Part shown: piece by piece, positions 33,673 to 43,054 of the stretch
Position numbering within the stretch: the first letter of the stretch is position 1
Layout: the number at the start of each line of letters is the position of its first letter
NCBI GenBank assembly: GCA_017502305.1
Contig: JAFVVG010000026.1
Span: 1 to 64,000, forward strand
DNA from: Clostridia bacterium
GTDB taxonomy: Bacteria; Bacillota; Clostridia; Christensenellales; Aristaeellaceae
Length of the DNA stretch: 64,000 nt
Direction of reading: 5' to 3'
Notes under the pieces: generated by a model
The model's database searches: none
What the model was told of the DNA's origin: nothing
The model's input: the letters and a program-made list of their open reading frames with translations, nothing else
Translations under genes and position numbers: made by a program

Positions 33673-34848
33673 TCATTCCCCAATGGTCACGTTCACGCCG
33701 TTCACCGCCACATCGCCATCAGCCAGTACCAGGATGTATCGCCGGCCGTCAATGATGCGGGTCTCGATGAGATCGCTGTGGGCGGGATCCACGTTGATGG
33801 TCACGCTGGGGGTGTTCACCTTGAAGGACTTGGGCGTCACCATGTTCACCGCCGGCAGCTTGGCATAGGCGCCGAAGGCCTCGGTATACTGATGGTCAAA
33901 GGCGTCCATCTTCTCCTGGGAAACGCCGCTGCTCTCCAGCACGTCCTTCACGTCCTGGCGGGTCAGTTTGAGGGGTTCAGCGCTCTTGTCCGCCTTGCGC
34001 TCCTCAATCATGGTGCTGACGGTCTCATGCACGGCCTGCATCACATCCAGGCTGCACTCCTCCTGGAGGGCCTCCTGCAGCACGGCCTGGAAGGTTTCCT
34101 TCTGGGTGCTGGCAGGCATCTGGGGCTCTGTGCCAAAGATGTTCTTCACGAATTCATCATGGGTATTGCCGCTGTCACGGGTATAGAACATGGCGGTGTA
34201 AATGTTCGCGCTGCGCTCCTCAAAGGCAGGGAACAGGAACCCGACCTCCGGCATAGCCACCATCCAGTCCGTGGGCTTGTTGTGGAACTCGCCCTCGGCA
34301 GCGAAGTACCCCAGCGCGGGCTTGGTGGGCTTCACCGGGCACACAGCGCACAGGATATAGCTGAACACGTCCGTGGAGCGATCCGCGTCCGCCTCGTCGT
34401 TCTTATCCTTGTAAGACAGATCATAGCCGTCGTAGGTCATCAGGATCAGGTAATTGCAGGCGTTGGCGTCCGCCTCTACGGACTGCACCTCCTGCTCCTT
34501 CATGGCCTGGATGCAGCCGACCACCTTGCCGTAGAATTCATTCACGGCCATGTCGTCCTTCAGGGCGGAGGCACGCAGATCCATCAGCAGCTTGTGCTCC
34601 TCCCCTTCCATGGTCTGCTTCGCGGTAAAGTCCACCGGAAGCAGGTTCTGGCTGGCGGTACCGCTCAGGCACCGCTTGAAGATGGCCATATACTTTTCCA
34701 CCTCTTCCTGGGCCATGCCGTAAAGGGGCAGGGCAAAGGTGGAGATCACCTGTCCATCGTGGCTCACATAACAGCCGCGGATCACATTCTGGTTACGCTT
34801 GTCCGGGTTCAGCCGGCGGCGGATTTCCGAAAAGTCACGCTGATTCAT
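33673..34848 (-). CDS. DUF4317 family protein
   Basis: A 391-residue cytoplasmic protein of unknown function. The opening MNQRDFSEIRRRLNPDKRNQNVIRGCYV, with the following KRCLSGTASQNLLPVDF, matches the DUF4317 pattern I know from Clostridia. No signal peptide, membrane helix or catalytic motif stands out. Length is normal. It is six bases after the MATE gene, so it is co-transcribed with MATE and PAP2. I cannot give a function. Confidence 0.82.
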   Translation of the reverse strand: MNQRDFSEIRRRLNPDKRNQNVIRGCYVSHDGQVISTFALPLYGMAQEEVEKYMAIFKRCLSGTASQNLLPVDFTAKQTMEGEEHKLLMDLRASALKDDMAVNEFYGKVVGCIQAMKEQEVQSVEADANACNYLILMTYDGYDLSYKDKNDEADADRSTDVFSYILCAVCPVKPTKPALGYFAAEGEFHNKPTDWMVAMPEVGFLFPAFEERSANIYTAMFYTRDSGNTHDEFVKNIFGTEPQMPASTQKETFQAVLQEALQEECSLDVMQAVHETVSTMIEERKADKSAEPLKLTRQDVKDVLESSGVSQEKMDAFDHQYTEAFGAYAKLPAVNMVTPKSFKVNTPSVTINVDPAHSDLIETRIIDGRRYILVLADGDVAVNGVNVTIGE

Positions 34849-34854
34849 TTTTCA

Positions 34855-36258
34855 TTATCCCTCGTTTCCAGTATCGTCCCGGGTGATATTCCTGATCCAG
34901 CCCATCTTCCTGTAATGCCAGATGTTCACCGGCATCTTCACAAATTCATCCAGGCACAGGATGAAATACACCCACATTTCCGGCAGTTTCAGCACAAACG
35001 CGCAGATCAGTCCTACCGGCACAGCATAGCCCCACATAGCCACCGTATCGCACACAAGGCCATACTTCACATCGCCGCCGGAACGGAAAATGCCGCAGAT
35101 GAACATGGTGTTCAGCGACATGCCCATGATGTAATAAGCATTGATCAGCAGCATGATGTTCAGCTCGGACTTTACGGTTTCTGTCACCGTAACGTAAATG
35201 TGCATAAAGTCCAGCACCAGGGGCCGGCACAGGAGGATCACCACGCCGCCCAGCAGCGCCGTGACAACAGCCAGGCGGATGAAGCGCCGGGCGTATACCT
35301 TCGCTTCCTCCAGCCGGTTGTCGCCCATGGCTTTGCCAAGAATGATGCTGGCAGCCGAGGCCGTGCCAAAGCACACCACCGTGCCCAGGTTACGCACCAC
35401 CGAGGCCACGGAGTTCGCCGCCACAATATCGCTGCTCAGGTGGCCCAGAATCACCGAATACACGCTGAAGGCCAGACCCCAGATGATATCGTTTCCTGCC
35501 GCCGGCACAGCCAGGCGCATGAAATCCTTCATCAGTTGGCCGCCCCTGGCCAGCATGTATTTCACCTTCAGCCGGATGACCCGGCACCGGGCGCCGTCAA
35601 CAACGCACACCGCCACTTCAATCGCGCGGGTGATGGTGGTGGCCAGGGCAACGCCCAGGATGCCCAGCTCCGGGAAGGGGCCGATGCCAAAGATGAAGCA
35701 GGCATTCAGCACCACATTCATGATCACCGCCGAGCAATGAACCACGGCGCTCATCTTCACACGCTCCACGCTGCGCATCACACTCAGATATACCTGCGCC
35801 AGCGCGCCAAGCACATAGGAGGCGCTCACCGCCTGAAGATACACCACACCGGTTTCGATCAGCTGCGCATCGTCAGTGAAAATGCGCATGATGGTCCCGG
35901 GCCATACCGCCGCCGCCAGGCCAAAGGGTATGCTCACCAGCAGGGCAATCTTCAGGGCAATGCCCAATACCTTCTCCACGGCCCTGCGGTCGCCCTTACC
36001 CCAGTACTGGGCAGCCATCACCGCCGAAGCGGAAGAAATGCCATAAACAAGATTGCTGAGGATGAACGCTACCTGCCCCGCCAGGGAAGAGGCGCTCAGC
36101 GCCGCCTGGCTGACGAAGGAAAGCATCAGAATATCGGCGGAGTTCACCGCCGCGTCCATCAGGTTTTGAAGGGCAATGGGCAGGGTGATCCGCAGCGTAT
36201 GCTTATAGAAGCTGCGTTTCTCTTCCCTGGAGCCCAGAGCCCAAGCTTGCTGACTCAT
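34855..36258 (-). CDS. MATE-family efflux transporter
   Basis: A 467-residue protein with 12 predicted helices in two related halves. The family's first-helix pattern (LPIALQNLMDAAVNSADILMLSFVSQAALSASSLAGQV, near 30-67) and the second-half equivalent (PAAGNDIIWGLAFSVYSVILGHLSSDIVAANSVA) are clear. MATE proteins export drugs or metabolites using Na+ or H+. The start is one base after the PAP2 stop region and uses a GGAGG inside PAP2. Confidence 0.92.
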   Translation of the reverse strand: MSQQAWALGSREEKRSFYKHTLRITLPIALQNLMDAAVNSADILMLSFVSQAALSASSLAGQVAFILSNLVYGISSASAVMAAQYWGKGDRRAVEKVLGIALKIALLVSIPFGLAAAVWPGTIMRIFTDDAQLIETGVVYLQAVSASYVLGALAQVYLSVMRSVERVKMSAVVHCSAVIMNVVLNACFIFGIGPFPELGILGVALATTITRAIEVAVCVVDGARCRVIRLKVKYMLARGGQLMKDFMRLAVPAAGNDIIWGLAFSVYSVILGHLSSDIVAANSVASVVRNLGTVVCFGTASAASIILGKAMGDNRLEEAKVYARRFIRLAVVTALLGGVVILLCRPLVLDFMHIYVTVTETVKSELNIMLLINAYYIMGMSLNTMFICGIFRSGGDVKYGLVCDTVAMWGYAVPVGLICAFVLKLPEMWVYFILCLDEFVKMPVNIWHYRKMGWIRNITRDDTGNEG

Positions 36259-36259
36259 C

Positions 36260-37189
36260 TTACGCGCCGACCTCCGTCTTTCCCGCGCCCAGGCGGCTCC
36301 AGAAGCGGAACGTCATCGGCCAGAGGACGCCGCCCACCACCGTCATCAGGAAGTAACGGATGCCGTGGGCAAACATGGCCTCGCCAAAGAGCGCCGTCAG
36401 CAAAGGCTTCATGCCGGAGCGTACCGCCACCACCAGCGCCAGGCCGATGGCCACCTTGCAGAGCTGGGCCCACCAGACAGCCTTGGTCTCGAAATGGAGA
36501 TGCTTTTCATCCGCCCACCAGGCCAGCAGCATGCCCGCCATGGCGCCCACAAGCTGCCAGGCAGCCTTCACGCCATGGGCGTCGAATTCCGCCACATTGG
36601 CGGGCCGGGCCGGCATCAGCAGCACATAGCCCAGCAAAACCAGCGCCATAGCCATGGCGGCAAAACGTACCCATAGCTGGATCTTGCGGCTGTCCTTCTG
36701 CAAAAGCCAGCAGCCGCCGATCACCGTCACCGCGCCTGTCGCCAGGGAAACACCCACATCCGCCGGGGTATGTACACCCAGGTACATGCGGGAGAAAGCC
36801 ACGATCATGATCGCCGCAACGCACAGCGCGGCAACCCACTTCTTTTTCAGCCATACCGCCAGCGTACCAAAGCAGGTGACGGCGGATTGCGTGTGTCCGC
36901 TGGGGAATGAATACCCGCTGGCGCCCTCGCGCGCCGCTTCCACAATGGTAAATTCCGGATTCATCACCCAAGGCCGTGGCACCAGAAAGACCGCCTTCAG
37001 CAGCTGATTCACCGCCGTGCCGAAAAGGCCCAGCAGCATAAAGCGGAAACCCCAGGTCTTATGGACGCACCACAAAACCACCATGCCCAGCACCATGAAT
37101 ACCGTTTCGTCACCCATTTCCGTGAGGGTCAGCATCAAGTCGTCCATCCAGGGTGTCCGGATGGATTCCAGCCACTTCAGAATCGTCAT
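36260..37189 (-). CDS. PAP2-family membrane phosphatase
   Basis: A 309-residue integral membrane protein with the three PAP2 motifs: KAVFLVPRP (about 66-74), SGYSFPSGHTQS (about 91-102) and SRMYLGVHTPADV (about 133-145). Additional helices fill the C-terminal half. Such enzymes remove phosphate from lipid phosphates, including undecaprenyl diphosphate. It lies between the GH2 gene (12 bases upstream) and MATE. Confidence 0.92.
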   Translation of the reverse strand: MTILKWLESIRTPWMDDLMLTLTEMGDETVFMVLGMVVLWCVHKTWGFRFMLLGLFGTAVNQLLKAVFLVPRPWVMNPEFTIVEAAREGASGYSFPSGHTQSAVTCFGTLAVWLKKKWVAALCVAAIMIVAFSRMYLGVHTPADVGVSLATGAVTVIGGCWLLQKDSRKIQLWVRFAAMAMALVLLGYVLLMPARPANVAEFDAHGVKAAWQLVGAMAGMLLAWWADEKHLHFETKAVWWAQLCKVAIGLALVVAVRSGMKPLLTALFGEAMFAHGIRYFLMTVVGGVLWPMTFRFWSRLGAGKTEVGA

Positions 37190-37201
37190 ATGTCCTTCTC
37201 C

Positions 37202-39838
37202 TTATCCTCTGTTCACCAAGCAGGCCGCCAGGCACTGTGCCTCCGGCTCCCCGGCAATCTCCCACAGCCTGATGGTGCAGTGCAAAACGCCGTCCTTCTC
37301 GTAAAGAATGCCCATGCGCCGGCAGCGCTCCACGTTGTCGATCATCTCCACCGCCATGCGCTCCGGCTGGTCGAGCACCTCGCAGTGAGCATGCGCCAGC
37401 AGCCGGTACCACGGGGGCGTGGTGTATTCCTCCGCGGGGAAGCCGCGAAGCGCCGGGTGCTGCGGATCAATACACAGGCCCATGGTACCCACAGGCACCT
37501 TCCTGCCCATGGATTCAGAAATCGAGCGGAACATGGGATAGCACCAGAAGTCCGTGCAATATTCCGCGGGCAGCTTGCCTTCCCCGTCGGGAATCACAAT
37601 ATCGCCAGGCCGCGCATCTTCCACACACGTCACGAAGCGCGCCTTGCGGCCATCAGCTTCGATACCCTCGCGGGTGATCTTCGCCATGCCCCTGGGGAAC
37701 ACCCACAGGGGATATTCATTCCAGGTGCCGTCCTCCAGCTCCAGGCGCACAAGCAGCCTGCGGGGCTTGTCCGCCTTCACCCTGCCAAAGCTGACCATGC
37801 CGCAATCCGTCAGGCGGCCCGTGGCCTTGGGCACTTCCAGCGCACATGTCCGGAGCACGGCGCCGTCCTCCTGCAGGCTGCAAACCACCTGGCTGTGTCG
37901 GCGCTCGGGATTGGTCTCCGAAACCATCACGCCAAGCTTCACTTCATCGCCGTCCGCCAGCACAAAGCGTTCCATGCAGCCAAGCACCACACAGGAATCG
38001 CAAAAGCAACGCCACTCCTGGGGCGTCACCAGCCCCTTGGATTCCATCATGGCGTTCAGCACGCCCACCAGCGCCGTTCCCTGGCCGGGGAAATCCTGCA
38101 GATCCAGCAGCTGAAAGCCGCTGAGTTCCCGTGAACGCAGCGCCGTTTCCAGTTCCCTTCGGTAGCAGTCCACCGCCAGGCGGCCCGCGGAACGGAAGTA
38201 GCTTTCGTGCTTGTCGTAAAGACCCTTCGCCTTCAGCCGTTTGGCGAATTCCTCAAAGTTTCTGGGCTTCAGCGGGCCGGTATATTTCTCCATCTCGCCA
38301 AAATCCGGATAGAAGGTATACTGGCCGATCTCATGGGACACCACCGGCACCCGTGGAATCAGCGCATCACCGGCTTGGGCTTCCACTTCCTTCACCCCGG
38401 TGCCATACTGGATCAGTGTCCTGCCGCCGGTCTGTCCGGCAGCCTCCGCCTGGCCCGGCGCGATGATTTCATCATAATTGTGCACAGATTCCGGCTCGGT
38501 GAGCTGCACGTGGCCCTGAGGCGCGTCGCACATGGCATAAGAGCCGCGGAACAGCCGCTCCCTGTCCAGGCGTACGCCGCAGAACACGTCCTCGTGGGGC
38601 AGCACCCTGGGAACAAACTGAAAATTGTTGGAGCCGGAAGTATACAGTCTATCCTGCCGGTAAGCCCGGAAGCCCACGAGCATCTCGTCCAGTCTTTCAG
38701 CGCTGCCCCAGAGCTCATTGCCCAGGCTCAGCATCATGAAGGACGGATGGTGACCAAAGCAGCGCAGGATGTTGAAGCCCTCCTGGATCAGGTAATCCTG
38801 CTCCTTTTCATTGTAGCCTTCCTCCCCCGGCGCCGCCACCGTGCCCCAGAAGGGCAGCTCCGGCTCCAGGTAGATCCCCAGCTGATCCGCCGCCGCGAAG
38901 GCAGCCTCCGGCGGGCAGCAGGTATGGCAGCGATAATGGTTGATGCCATATTCTTTGGCTGTATTCAGTACCTTCAGCCAGCTTTCCACATCCGTGGGCG
39001 CATGACCGGTCAGCGGAAAAACCAGGCCCTCATGCTTGCCCCGCAGGAAGATCTCCCTTCCGTTGAGCAAAAGCTTCCTCCCCTGGGTGGAAAACCAGCG
39101 CATGCCAAAGGAAATGGTCTTCTCCGCCTCCGCCGCTTTCACCCGCACCTTCAGCAGGTTGGGATGGAACTCGTCCCACAGGGGCGGCTGATGGGCAAAG
39201 GAGTATATCGCGTCGATCCGCCCATCCTTCACCGGCACCTCCAGCGAAGGATAGCCCTCCACCTCCACGGTTGCCACGCCGTTTTGCATACCGGTCACAT
39301 CCGCCGTTACCCGCATGCTCCGCAGATCTTCGCAGGGCGCTGCCGTCACGTTCAAAAGCAGCACGTCGCCCAGCTCCAGGCTGATTTCGCCTGTGATGCC
39401 GTTCCAGTTAGTCTGCGTATCCTTGGAGGTCATGTGGCCGCCGCCGGTGGGATAGTCCACATTGTTCACCCGGATCACCATCTCATGCGTTCCTGCCTCC
39501 GGGCCTTCAAACAGGTACTTATGCTTCCCGCACAGGCTGTCGCAGCTGCCCAGGCAAACGCCATCCAGCCACACCGTGGATATCCGTGTGCGCTCCAGCC
39601 GCAAAAGGGCCAGCAGCTTTTTTTCCGGCACCACAAAGCTGCGGCGGAACCACGCGCAGCCCTCAAACTTGTATTCGTCCGTCAGGTACCCTTCGGGCCT
39701 CTCCGGATTGATTTCTCCAAGCCTGGCCCGGGAGGTGGTTCCCGGCAGCGTCATTTCATATGCATATGTTTCCGGCGCCATGTCCAGTTTTTCCTTGTCC
39801 AGCGCCGTTTGCCACAATCCGCTCAGGTCTATTTTCAT
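37202..39838 (-). CDS. Glycoside hydrolase family 2 enzyme
   Basis: An 878-residue cytoplasmic glycosidase without a signal peptide. The N-terminal sugar-binding jelly-roll (about 1-180), an Ig-like domain and the TIM barrel are recognisable. The likely acid/base is the Glu in LSLGNELWGS and the nucleophile the Glu in VVSHEIGQYTFYP. GKHEGLVFPLTGH and INHYRCHTCCPPEAAF are barrel landmarks. Members cleave beta-galactosides, beta-glucuronides or beta-mannosides; the exact sugar is not visible. It leads a four-gene run with PAP2, MATE and DUF4317. Confidence 0.92.
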   Translation of the reverse strand: MKIDLSGLWQTALDKEKLDMAPETYAYEMTLPGTTSRARLGEINPERPEGYLTDEYKFEGCAWFRRSFVVPEKKLLALLRLERTRISTVWLDGVCLGSCDSLCGKHKYLFEGPEAGTHEMVIRVNNVDYPTGGGHMTSKDTQTNWNGITGEISLELGDVLLLNVTAAPCEDLRSMRVTADVTGMQNGVATVEVEGYPSLEVPVKDGRIDAIYSFAHQPPLWDEFHPNLLKVRVKAAEAEKTISFGMRWFSTQGRKLLLNGREIFLRGKHEGLVFPLTGHAPTDVESWLKVLNTAKEYGINHYRCHTCCPPEAAFAAADQLGIYLEPELPFWGTVAAPGEEGYNEKEQDYLIQEGFNILRCFGHHPSFMMLSLGNELWGSAERLDEMLVGFRAYRQDRLYTSGSNNFQFVPRVLPHEDVFCGVRLDRERLFRGSYAMCDAPQGHVQLTEPESVHNYDEIIAPGQAEAAGQTGGRTLIQYGTGVKEVEAQAGDALIPRVPVVSHEIGQYTFYPDFGEMEKYTGPLKPRNFEEFAKRLKAKGLYDKHESYFRSAGRLAVDCYRRELETALRSRELSGFQLLDLQDFPGQGTALVGVLNAMMESKGLVTPQEWRCFCDSCVVLGCMERFVLADGDEVKLGVMVSETNPERRHSQVVCSLQEDGAVLRTCALEVPKATGRLTDCGMVSFGRVKADKPRRLLVRLELEDGTWNEYPLWVFPRGMAKITREGIEADGRKARFVTCVEDARPGDIVIPDGEGKLPAEYCTDFWCYPMFRSISESMGRKVPVGTMGLCIDPQHPALRGFPAEEYTTPPWYRLLAHAHCEVLDQPERMAVEMIDNVERCRRMGILYEKDGVLHCTIRLWEIAGEPEAQCLAACLVNRG

Positions 39839-39877
39839 GGGTACAGCCCCTTTTCCCTTATTGATGCGACCACGCCA

Positions 39878-39906
39878 AGTTTACCATATTCCGCCCCATG
39901 CCGCAA
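39878..39906 (-). promoter_or_regulatory. Promoter of the GH2-PAP2-MATE-DUF4317 operon
   Basis: Minus strand: TTGCGG (39901-39906), a 17-base spacer and TAAACT (39878-39883) preceded by TGG. Both boxes are only moderate matches. Confidence 0.5.
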
Positions 39907-39970
39907 GCGTGGGCAATTATGAAACTTTGATGAGAAATGCCCGGAATGCCTATTTTTTCTTTTTGCAAGG

Positions 39971-39979
39971 TGATATAAT
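39971..39979 (+). promoter_or_regulatory. Extended -10 promoter of the AI-2E transporter gene
   Basis: TGATATAAT (39971-39979) is a perfect extended -10. No convincing -35 is present. The transcript would begin near 39986, about 78 bases before the start codon. Confidence 0.55.
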
Positions 39980-40063
39980 GCAATTGTCGTTCACGGCACA
40001 GCCGCTGCACGCATCAAGGTATACCCTGATGGATATACTTGCTTTTGCAAAGGAAGGAAGCTT

Positions 40064-41197
40064 ATGAAACTCAGCCGCAAAACCCTGTTGGAGATTGCCG
40101 TCACCGGCCTGCTCCTTTTCCTAGCCATCCACTATTGGGACAGCGCCATCGGCCTGGTGGGGCTGATCCTCGCCGCCGCGTCTCCCCTTGTATTCGGCGG
40201 CGTACTGGCCTTTATCGTCAATATCCTCATGAGCTTTTTCGAACGCAACCTGAAAAAGCTTTTCCGCCTGAAAAAGGAGCAGAAGTGGCTTCGCCCCGTC
40301 AGCATGGTGCTGGCCTTCATCGCCGTGGTGCTGGTGCTGGTGCTGATCGTCCGCATGATCGTCCCCGAATTGACCCGCTGCATCGAGGTGCTGATCTCCG
40401 CCGTGCCCAACGCCCTGCGTGCCATCGCCCGCTGGGCCGAGGAAACCTTCAACGTCTCCGGCCTTGTGAACCAGGTGATGACAGATTTCCAGGCCAACCA
40501 GGAAAAGCTGCAGGAGACCCTTTCCAAGGGGCTGAACGTGGTGCTCTACGGCGCCGGCAGCGTCATGAGCGTGGCTGTTTCCGCCGCCAGCACCGTGGTT
40601 TCCAGCGTGGTTACCCTGTTTCTGGGCGTGGTTTTTGCCATTCACCTGCTCACCGGCAAGGAACGCCTTGGCGCGCAGATGAAGAAGCTCATGCGTCATT
40701 TCCTGCCTGAGAACATCAACGCCCGGGCCCATCATGTGCTCCACGTGCTGAACGACAGCTTCCACAGCTACATCGTCTGCCAGGTCACGGAAGCCTGCAT
40801 TCTGGGCGGCCTGTGCGCCATCGGCATGATGATTCTCCGCCTGGACTATGCCCTGATGATCGGCTGTCTCATTGGCGTGACCGCGCTGATCCCCATCGCC
40901 GGCGCGTATATCGGCGGCGGCGTTGGCGCCATCATGCTTTTCTCCGTGGATCCCACCAAGGCGCTGATCTTCCTGGTCTTCCTGGTGGTGCTCCAGCAGA
41001 TCGAGGGCAACGTGATCTACCCCCGCGTGGCCGGCTCCTCCCTGGGCCTGCCGGGCATCTGGGTATTGGCGGCCATCACCATCGGCGGCGGCTTGCTGGG
41101 CATCACCGGTATGCTCATCGGCGTGCCGCTGACCACCGCCTTCTACCGGCTGCTGAAGGAGCACATCAGCAAAGCAGAAGCCTCATCAAAGGCATAA
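40064..41197 (+). CDS. AI-2E family transporter
   Basis: A 377-residue membrane protein of the AI-2E/PerM family with about eight helices. It has the conserved C-terminal segment ALIPIAGAYIGGGVGAIMLF, then VLQQIEGNVIYPRVAGSSLGLPGIWVLAAITIGGGLLGI. Members are implicated in autoinducer-2 or sugar export and in Na+/H+ antiport; the substrate here is unknown. The start follows AAGGAAGG. The gene stands alone, divergent from GH2, and shares a terminator with a convergent GNAT gene. Confidence 0.92.
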   Translation: MKLSRKTLLEIAVTGLLLFLAIHYWDSAIGLVGLILAAASPLVFGGVLAFIVNILMSFFERNLKKLFRLKKEQKWLRPVSMVLAFIAVVLVLVLIVRMIVPELTRCIEVLISAVPNALRAIARWAEETFNVSGLVNQVMTDFQANQEKLQETLSKGLNVVLYGAGSVMSVAVSAASTVVSSVVTLFLGVVFAIHLLTGKERLGAQMKKLMRHFLPENINARAHHVLHVLNDSFHSYIVCQVTEACILGGLCAIGMMILRLDYALMIGCLIGVTALIPIAGAYIGGGVGAIMLFSVDPTKALIFLVFLVVLQQIEGNVIYPRVAGSSLGLPGIWVLAAITIGGGLLGITGMLIGVPLTTAFYRLLKEHISKAEASSKA

Positions 41198-41235
41198 AAC
41201 GAATCCCCGCAGACACGCTCTGCGGGGATTCGTTT
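41197..41235. terminator. Bidirectional terminator between the AI-2E and GNAT genes
   Basis: A 17-base perfect stem (41197-41213 with 41219-41235) with a CACGC loop and A/T runs on both sides. The stop codon of each convergent gene overlaps the foot of the stem. Confidence 0.92.
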
Positions 41236-41728
41236 ATTCGTATTTGATTTTCATCATCAAGCAAAGTGCGCCTTCCTCGTCGAAAAACTCGCCCTCCGGT
41301 ACAAACCCTGCTTTCTCATAGCACCGGACAGCCCGTTTATTGCCCGTCTCCGGGTCAATAAACAGCGTTTTCACCTGCGGATGCTTGTGGTGAATGATCT
41401 CCACCATCTGCCGCAGCGCCTCGCTGCCATAGCCCCGGCTGCGATCTTCCACCCTGCCGATCCACATATCCAAGCCGATCGTCGCATCATCCTGCATGTA
41501 ATACTGGATGAAGCCGATGGGCTTCTCATCCAGGAGGATGAAGTACGGGAACACATCCCTGGGATGCTTCACCCTTTCGCCATACTTTTCGATGATGCGT
41601 TCCAAAGTCACCGGCGGTTCGCCCTTCTCGTCACACCAGACGAATTCCTGCAGCTCCGGCTCGTGGAACCAGCTTTGCAAAGCCTTGTAATCGGCCATGG
41701 TATCTTCCATCAGGCGCAGGGTAATCAT
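41234..41728 (-). CDS. GNAT acetyltransferase resembling aminoglycoside 6'-N-acetyltransferases
   Basis: A 164-residue GNAT enzyme. GLDMWIGRVEDRSRGYGSEALRQMV (about 86-110), the TLFIDPETGNKRAVRCYEKAGF strand and the preceding IGFIQYYMQDD follow the pattern of AAC(6') and related siderophore or lysine acetyltransferases. Its start overlaps the ABC ATPase gene by four bases, so it is the last gene of the TM1266-ABC operon. That context suggests it acts on the imported compound or a related metabolite. A true resistance role is not shown. Confidence 0.85.
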   Translation of the reverse strand: MITLRLMEDTMADYKALQSWFHEPELQEFVWCDEKGEPPVTLERIIEKYGERVKHPRDVFPYFILLDEKPIGFIQYYMQDDATIGLDMWIGRVEDRSRGYGSEALRQMVEIIHHKHPQVKTLFIDPETGNKRAVRCYEKAGFVPEGEFFDEEGALCLMMKIKYE

Positions 41729-42306
41729 GCCATTTCGCCTCCCAATGGAAATTCAATCACCCTGCATCCCAGCTTTTCCGCCTGGGAGCGGTCGTGGGTG
41801 ACGAGAATCAGCAGCCTGTCCCCCACGCTCTGGGCAATCAGCTCCAGCATCTTCTCCGCCGTGGCCTCGTCCAGCTCGCGGACAGGTTCGTCCAGCACCA
41901 GCACATCGCTCTGGTAAGCCAGCGCCCGGGCCAGGGACACGCGCCGCCGCATGCCGCCGGACAGCTCATTGGGATACAGCTTCCCCGCCTCCGGCAGAAG
42001 CACCTTTTCCAGCCACACCCGAGGGTCGATGCCTTCCCCCGCCAGGCGCAGGTTTTCCTCCGCCGTGTACCAGGGCAGCAGCCGGTCCTCCTGGAAATGA
42101 CAGGCAAACCGGGTTCCCTGGGGCAGGATAATCTTCCCCTCATCCGGCTTGTCCAGGCCGCAGATCAGCCGCAAAAGTGTTGTCTTTCCGCAGCCGGAGG
42201 GCCCGAAGAAGCACACCGCCCCCTTGTCCGGCAGGGTCATATTCACGTTTTTCAGCACCTGTCTCCCGTCAAAGGAGCGGCTCACGTTCTCAAGCATGAT
42301 GGACAC
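41725..42306 (-). CDS. ABC transporter ATPase, NitT/TauT type
   Basis: I place the start at GTG 42306, seven bases after AAGGGGG. The 193-residue ATPase has Walker A FGPSGCGKTT, signature LSGGMRRRVSLARAL, Walker B VLVLDEPVRELD and the switch histidine in LVTHDRSQAEKL. It is short for this family, which is usually 240-260 residues, because it lacks the C-terminal extension. It overlaps the permease gene upstream and the GNAT gene downstream. Confidence 0.92.
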   Translation of the reverse strand: MSIMLENVSRSFDGRQVLKNVNMTLPDKGAVCFFGPSGCGKTTLLRLICGLDKPDEGKIILPQGTRFACHFQEDRLLPWYTAEENLRLAGEGIDPRVWLEKVLLPEAGKLYPNELSGGMRRRVSLARALAYQSDVLVLDEPVRELDEATAEKMLELIAQSVGDRLLILVTHDRSQAEKLGCRVIEFPLGGEMA

Positions 42307-43045
42307 GGCGCAGCCCCCTTTCAAACGCTGCCTTCAGCAGGCGTTCAATCACCAGGCTCAGGATGATCACCACCAGCGTCCAGGCCAGCAGGTTGTCTGT
42401 TTCCAGGTATATTTTCGACGTGTACAGCTGGGTACCGATGGCGTTCTTCGGCACACCGATGACCTCCGCCGCGATGGTGGCCTTGAAGCACAGGCCCACG
42501 CAGGCCTGGCATGCCGCCACAAAGGTGGGCAGCACCGTGGGTATCACCACCCGCCGCCAGGTTTTAAGGCGGCTCCAGCCAAAGAGCTTCGCCATCTCCA
42601 GCAGCTGCGGATCGGTGGAGGTAATGCCCTCGCGCACGTTGGCGAACACCACCGGCACCACCATCAATACGCCGGCCAGAATAGGCACATTGGAACTCGA
42701 CAGCCAAACCAGCGCCAGAATAATGAAGGACGCCACCGGCGTGGCCCGCACCACCAGCAGCGCCGGACTGATGACCTCATCCAGCAATTTCGACAGATGG
42801 CAGGCGACCGCCAGCGCGCAGGCAATGATCATGCCCAGCATATAGGCCGCCGCCGTGCGCCACAGGGACATACCCACGCAGCGCCAAAAGGGCGCCTCCG
42901 CCATAAAAGCGAAGCGCCGCGCCACCTGCAGCGGCGAGGCCAGGAGCAAATCCTGACCCACCGCCCGGTAGCACGCTGCCCATACCAGCAGCCAGAAAAT
43001 CAGGGGAAACGCTTTTCTCAGCGCCCTTTTGACCTTTGCGTTCAT
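42290..43045 (-). CDS. ABC transporter permease, NitT/TauT type
   Basis: A 251-residue permease with six helices. The BPD_transp_1 coupling loop ITSTDPQLLEMAKLFGWSRLKTWRRVVIPTVLP (about 144-176) is clear and of the SsuC/TauC/ThiX class. It starts nine bases after the binding-protein gene and overlaps the ATPase gene by 17 bases. Confidence 0.93.
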   Translation of the reverse strand: MNAKVKRALRKAFPLIFWLLVWAACYRAVGQDLLLASPLQVARRFAFMAEAPFWRCVGMSLWRTAAAYMLGMIIACALAVACHLSKLLDEVISPALLVVRATPVASFIILALVWLSSSNVPILAGVLMVVPVVFANVREGITSTDPQLLEMAKLFGWSRLKTWRRVVIPTVLPTFVAACQACVGLCFKATIAAEVIGVPKNAIGTQLYTSKIYLETDNLLAWTLVVIILSLVIERLLKAAFERGLRRVHHA

Positions 43046-43054
43046 AAGCCTCTT

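Noticed and set aside
33655-36651. A 998-residue plus-strand frame over DUF4317 and MATE
   Set aside because: Antisense shadow of high-GC coding sequence. No domain, and no promoter or ribosome site that would favour it.
41234-41728. Calling the GNAT gene an aminoglycoside resistance gene
   Set aside because: The pattern is shared with many acetyltransferases of other substrates, and its place in an import operon argues for a metabolic role.
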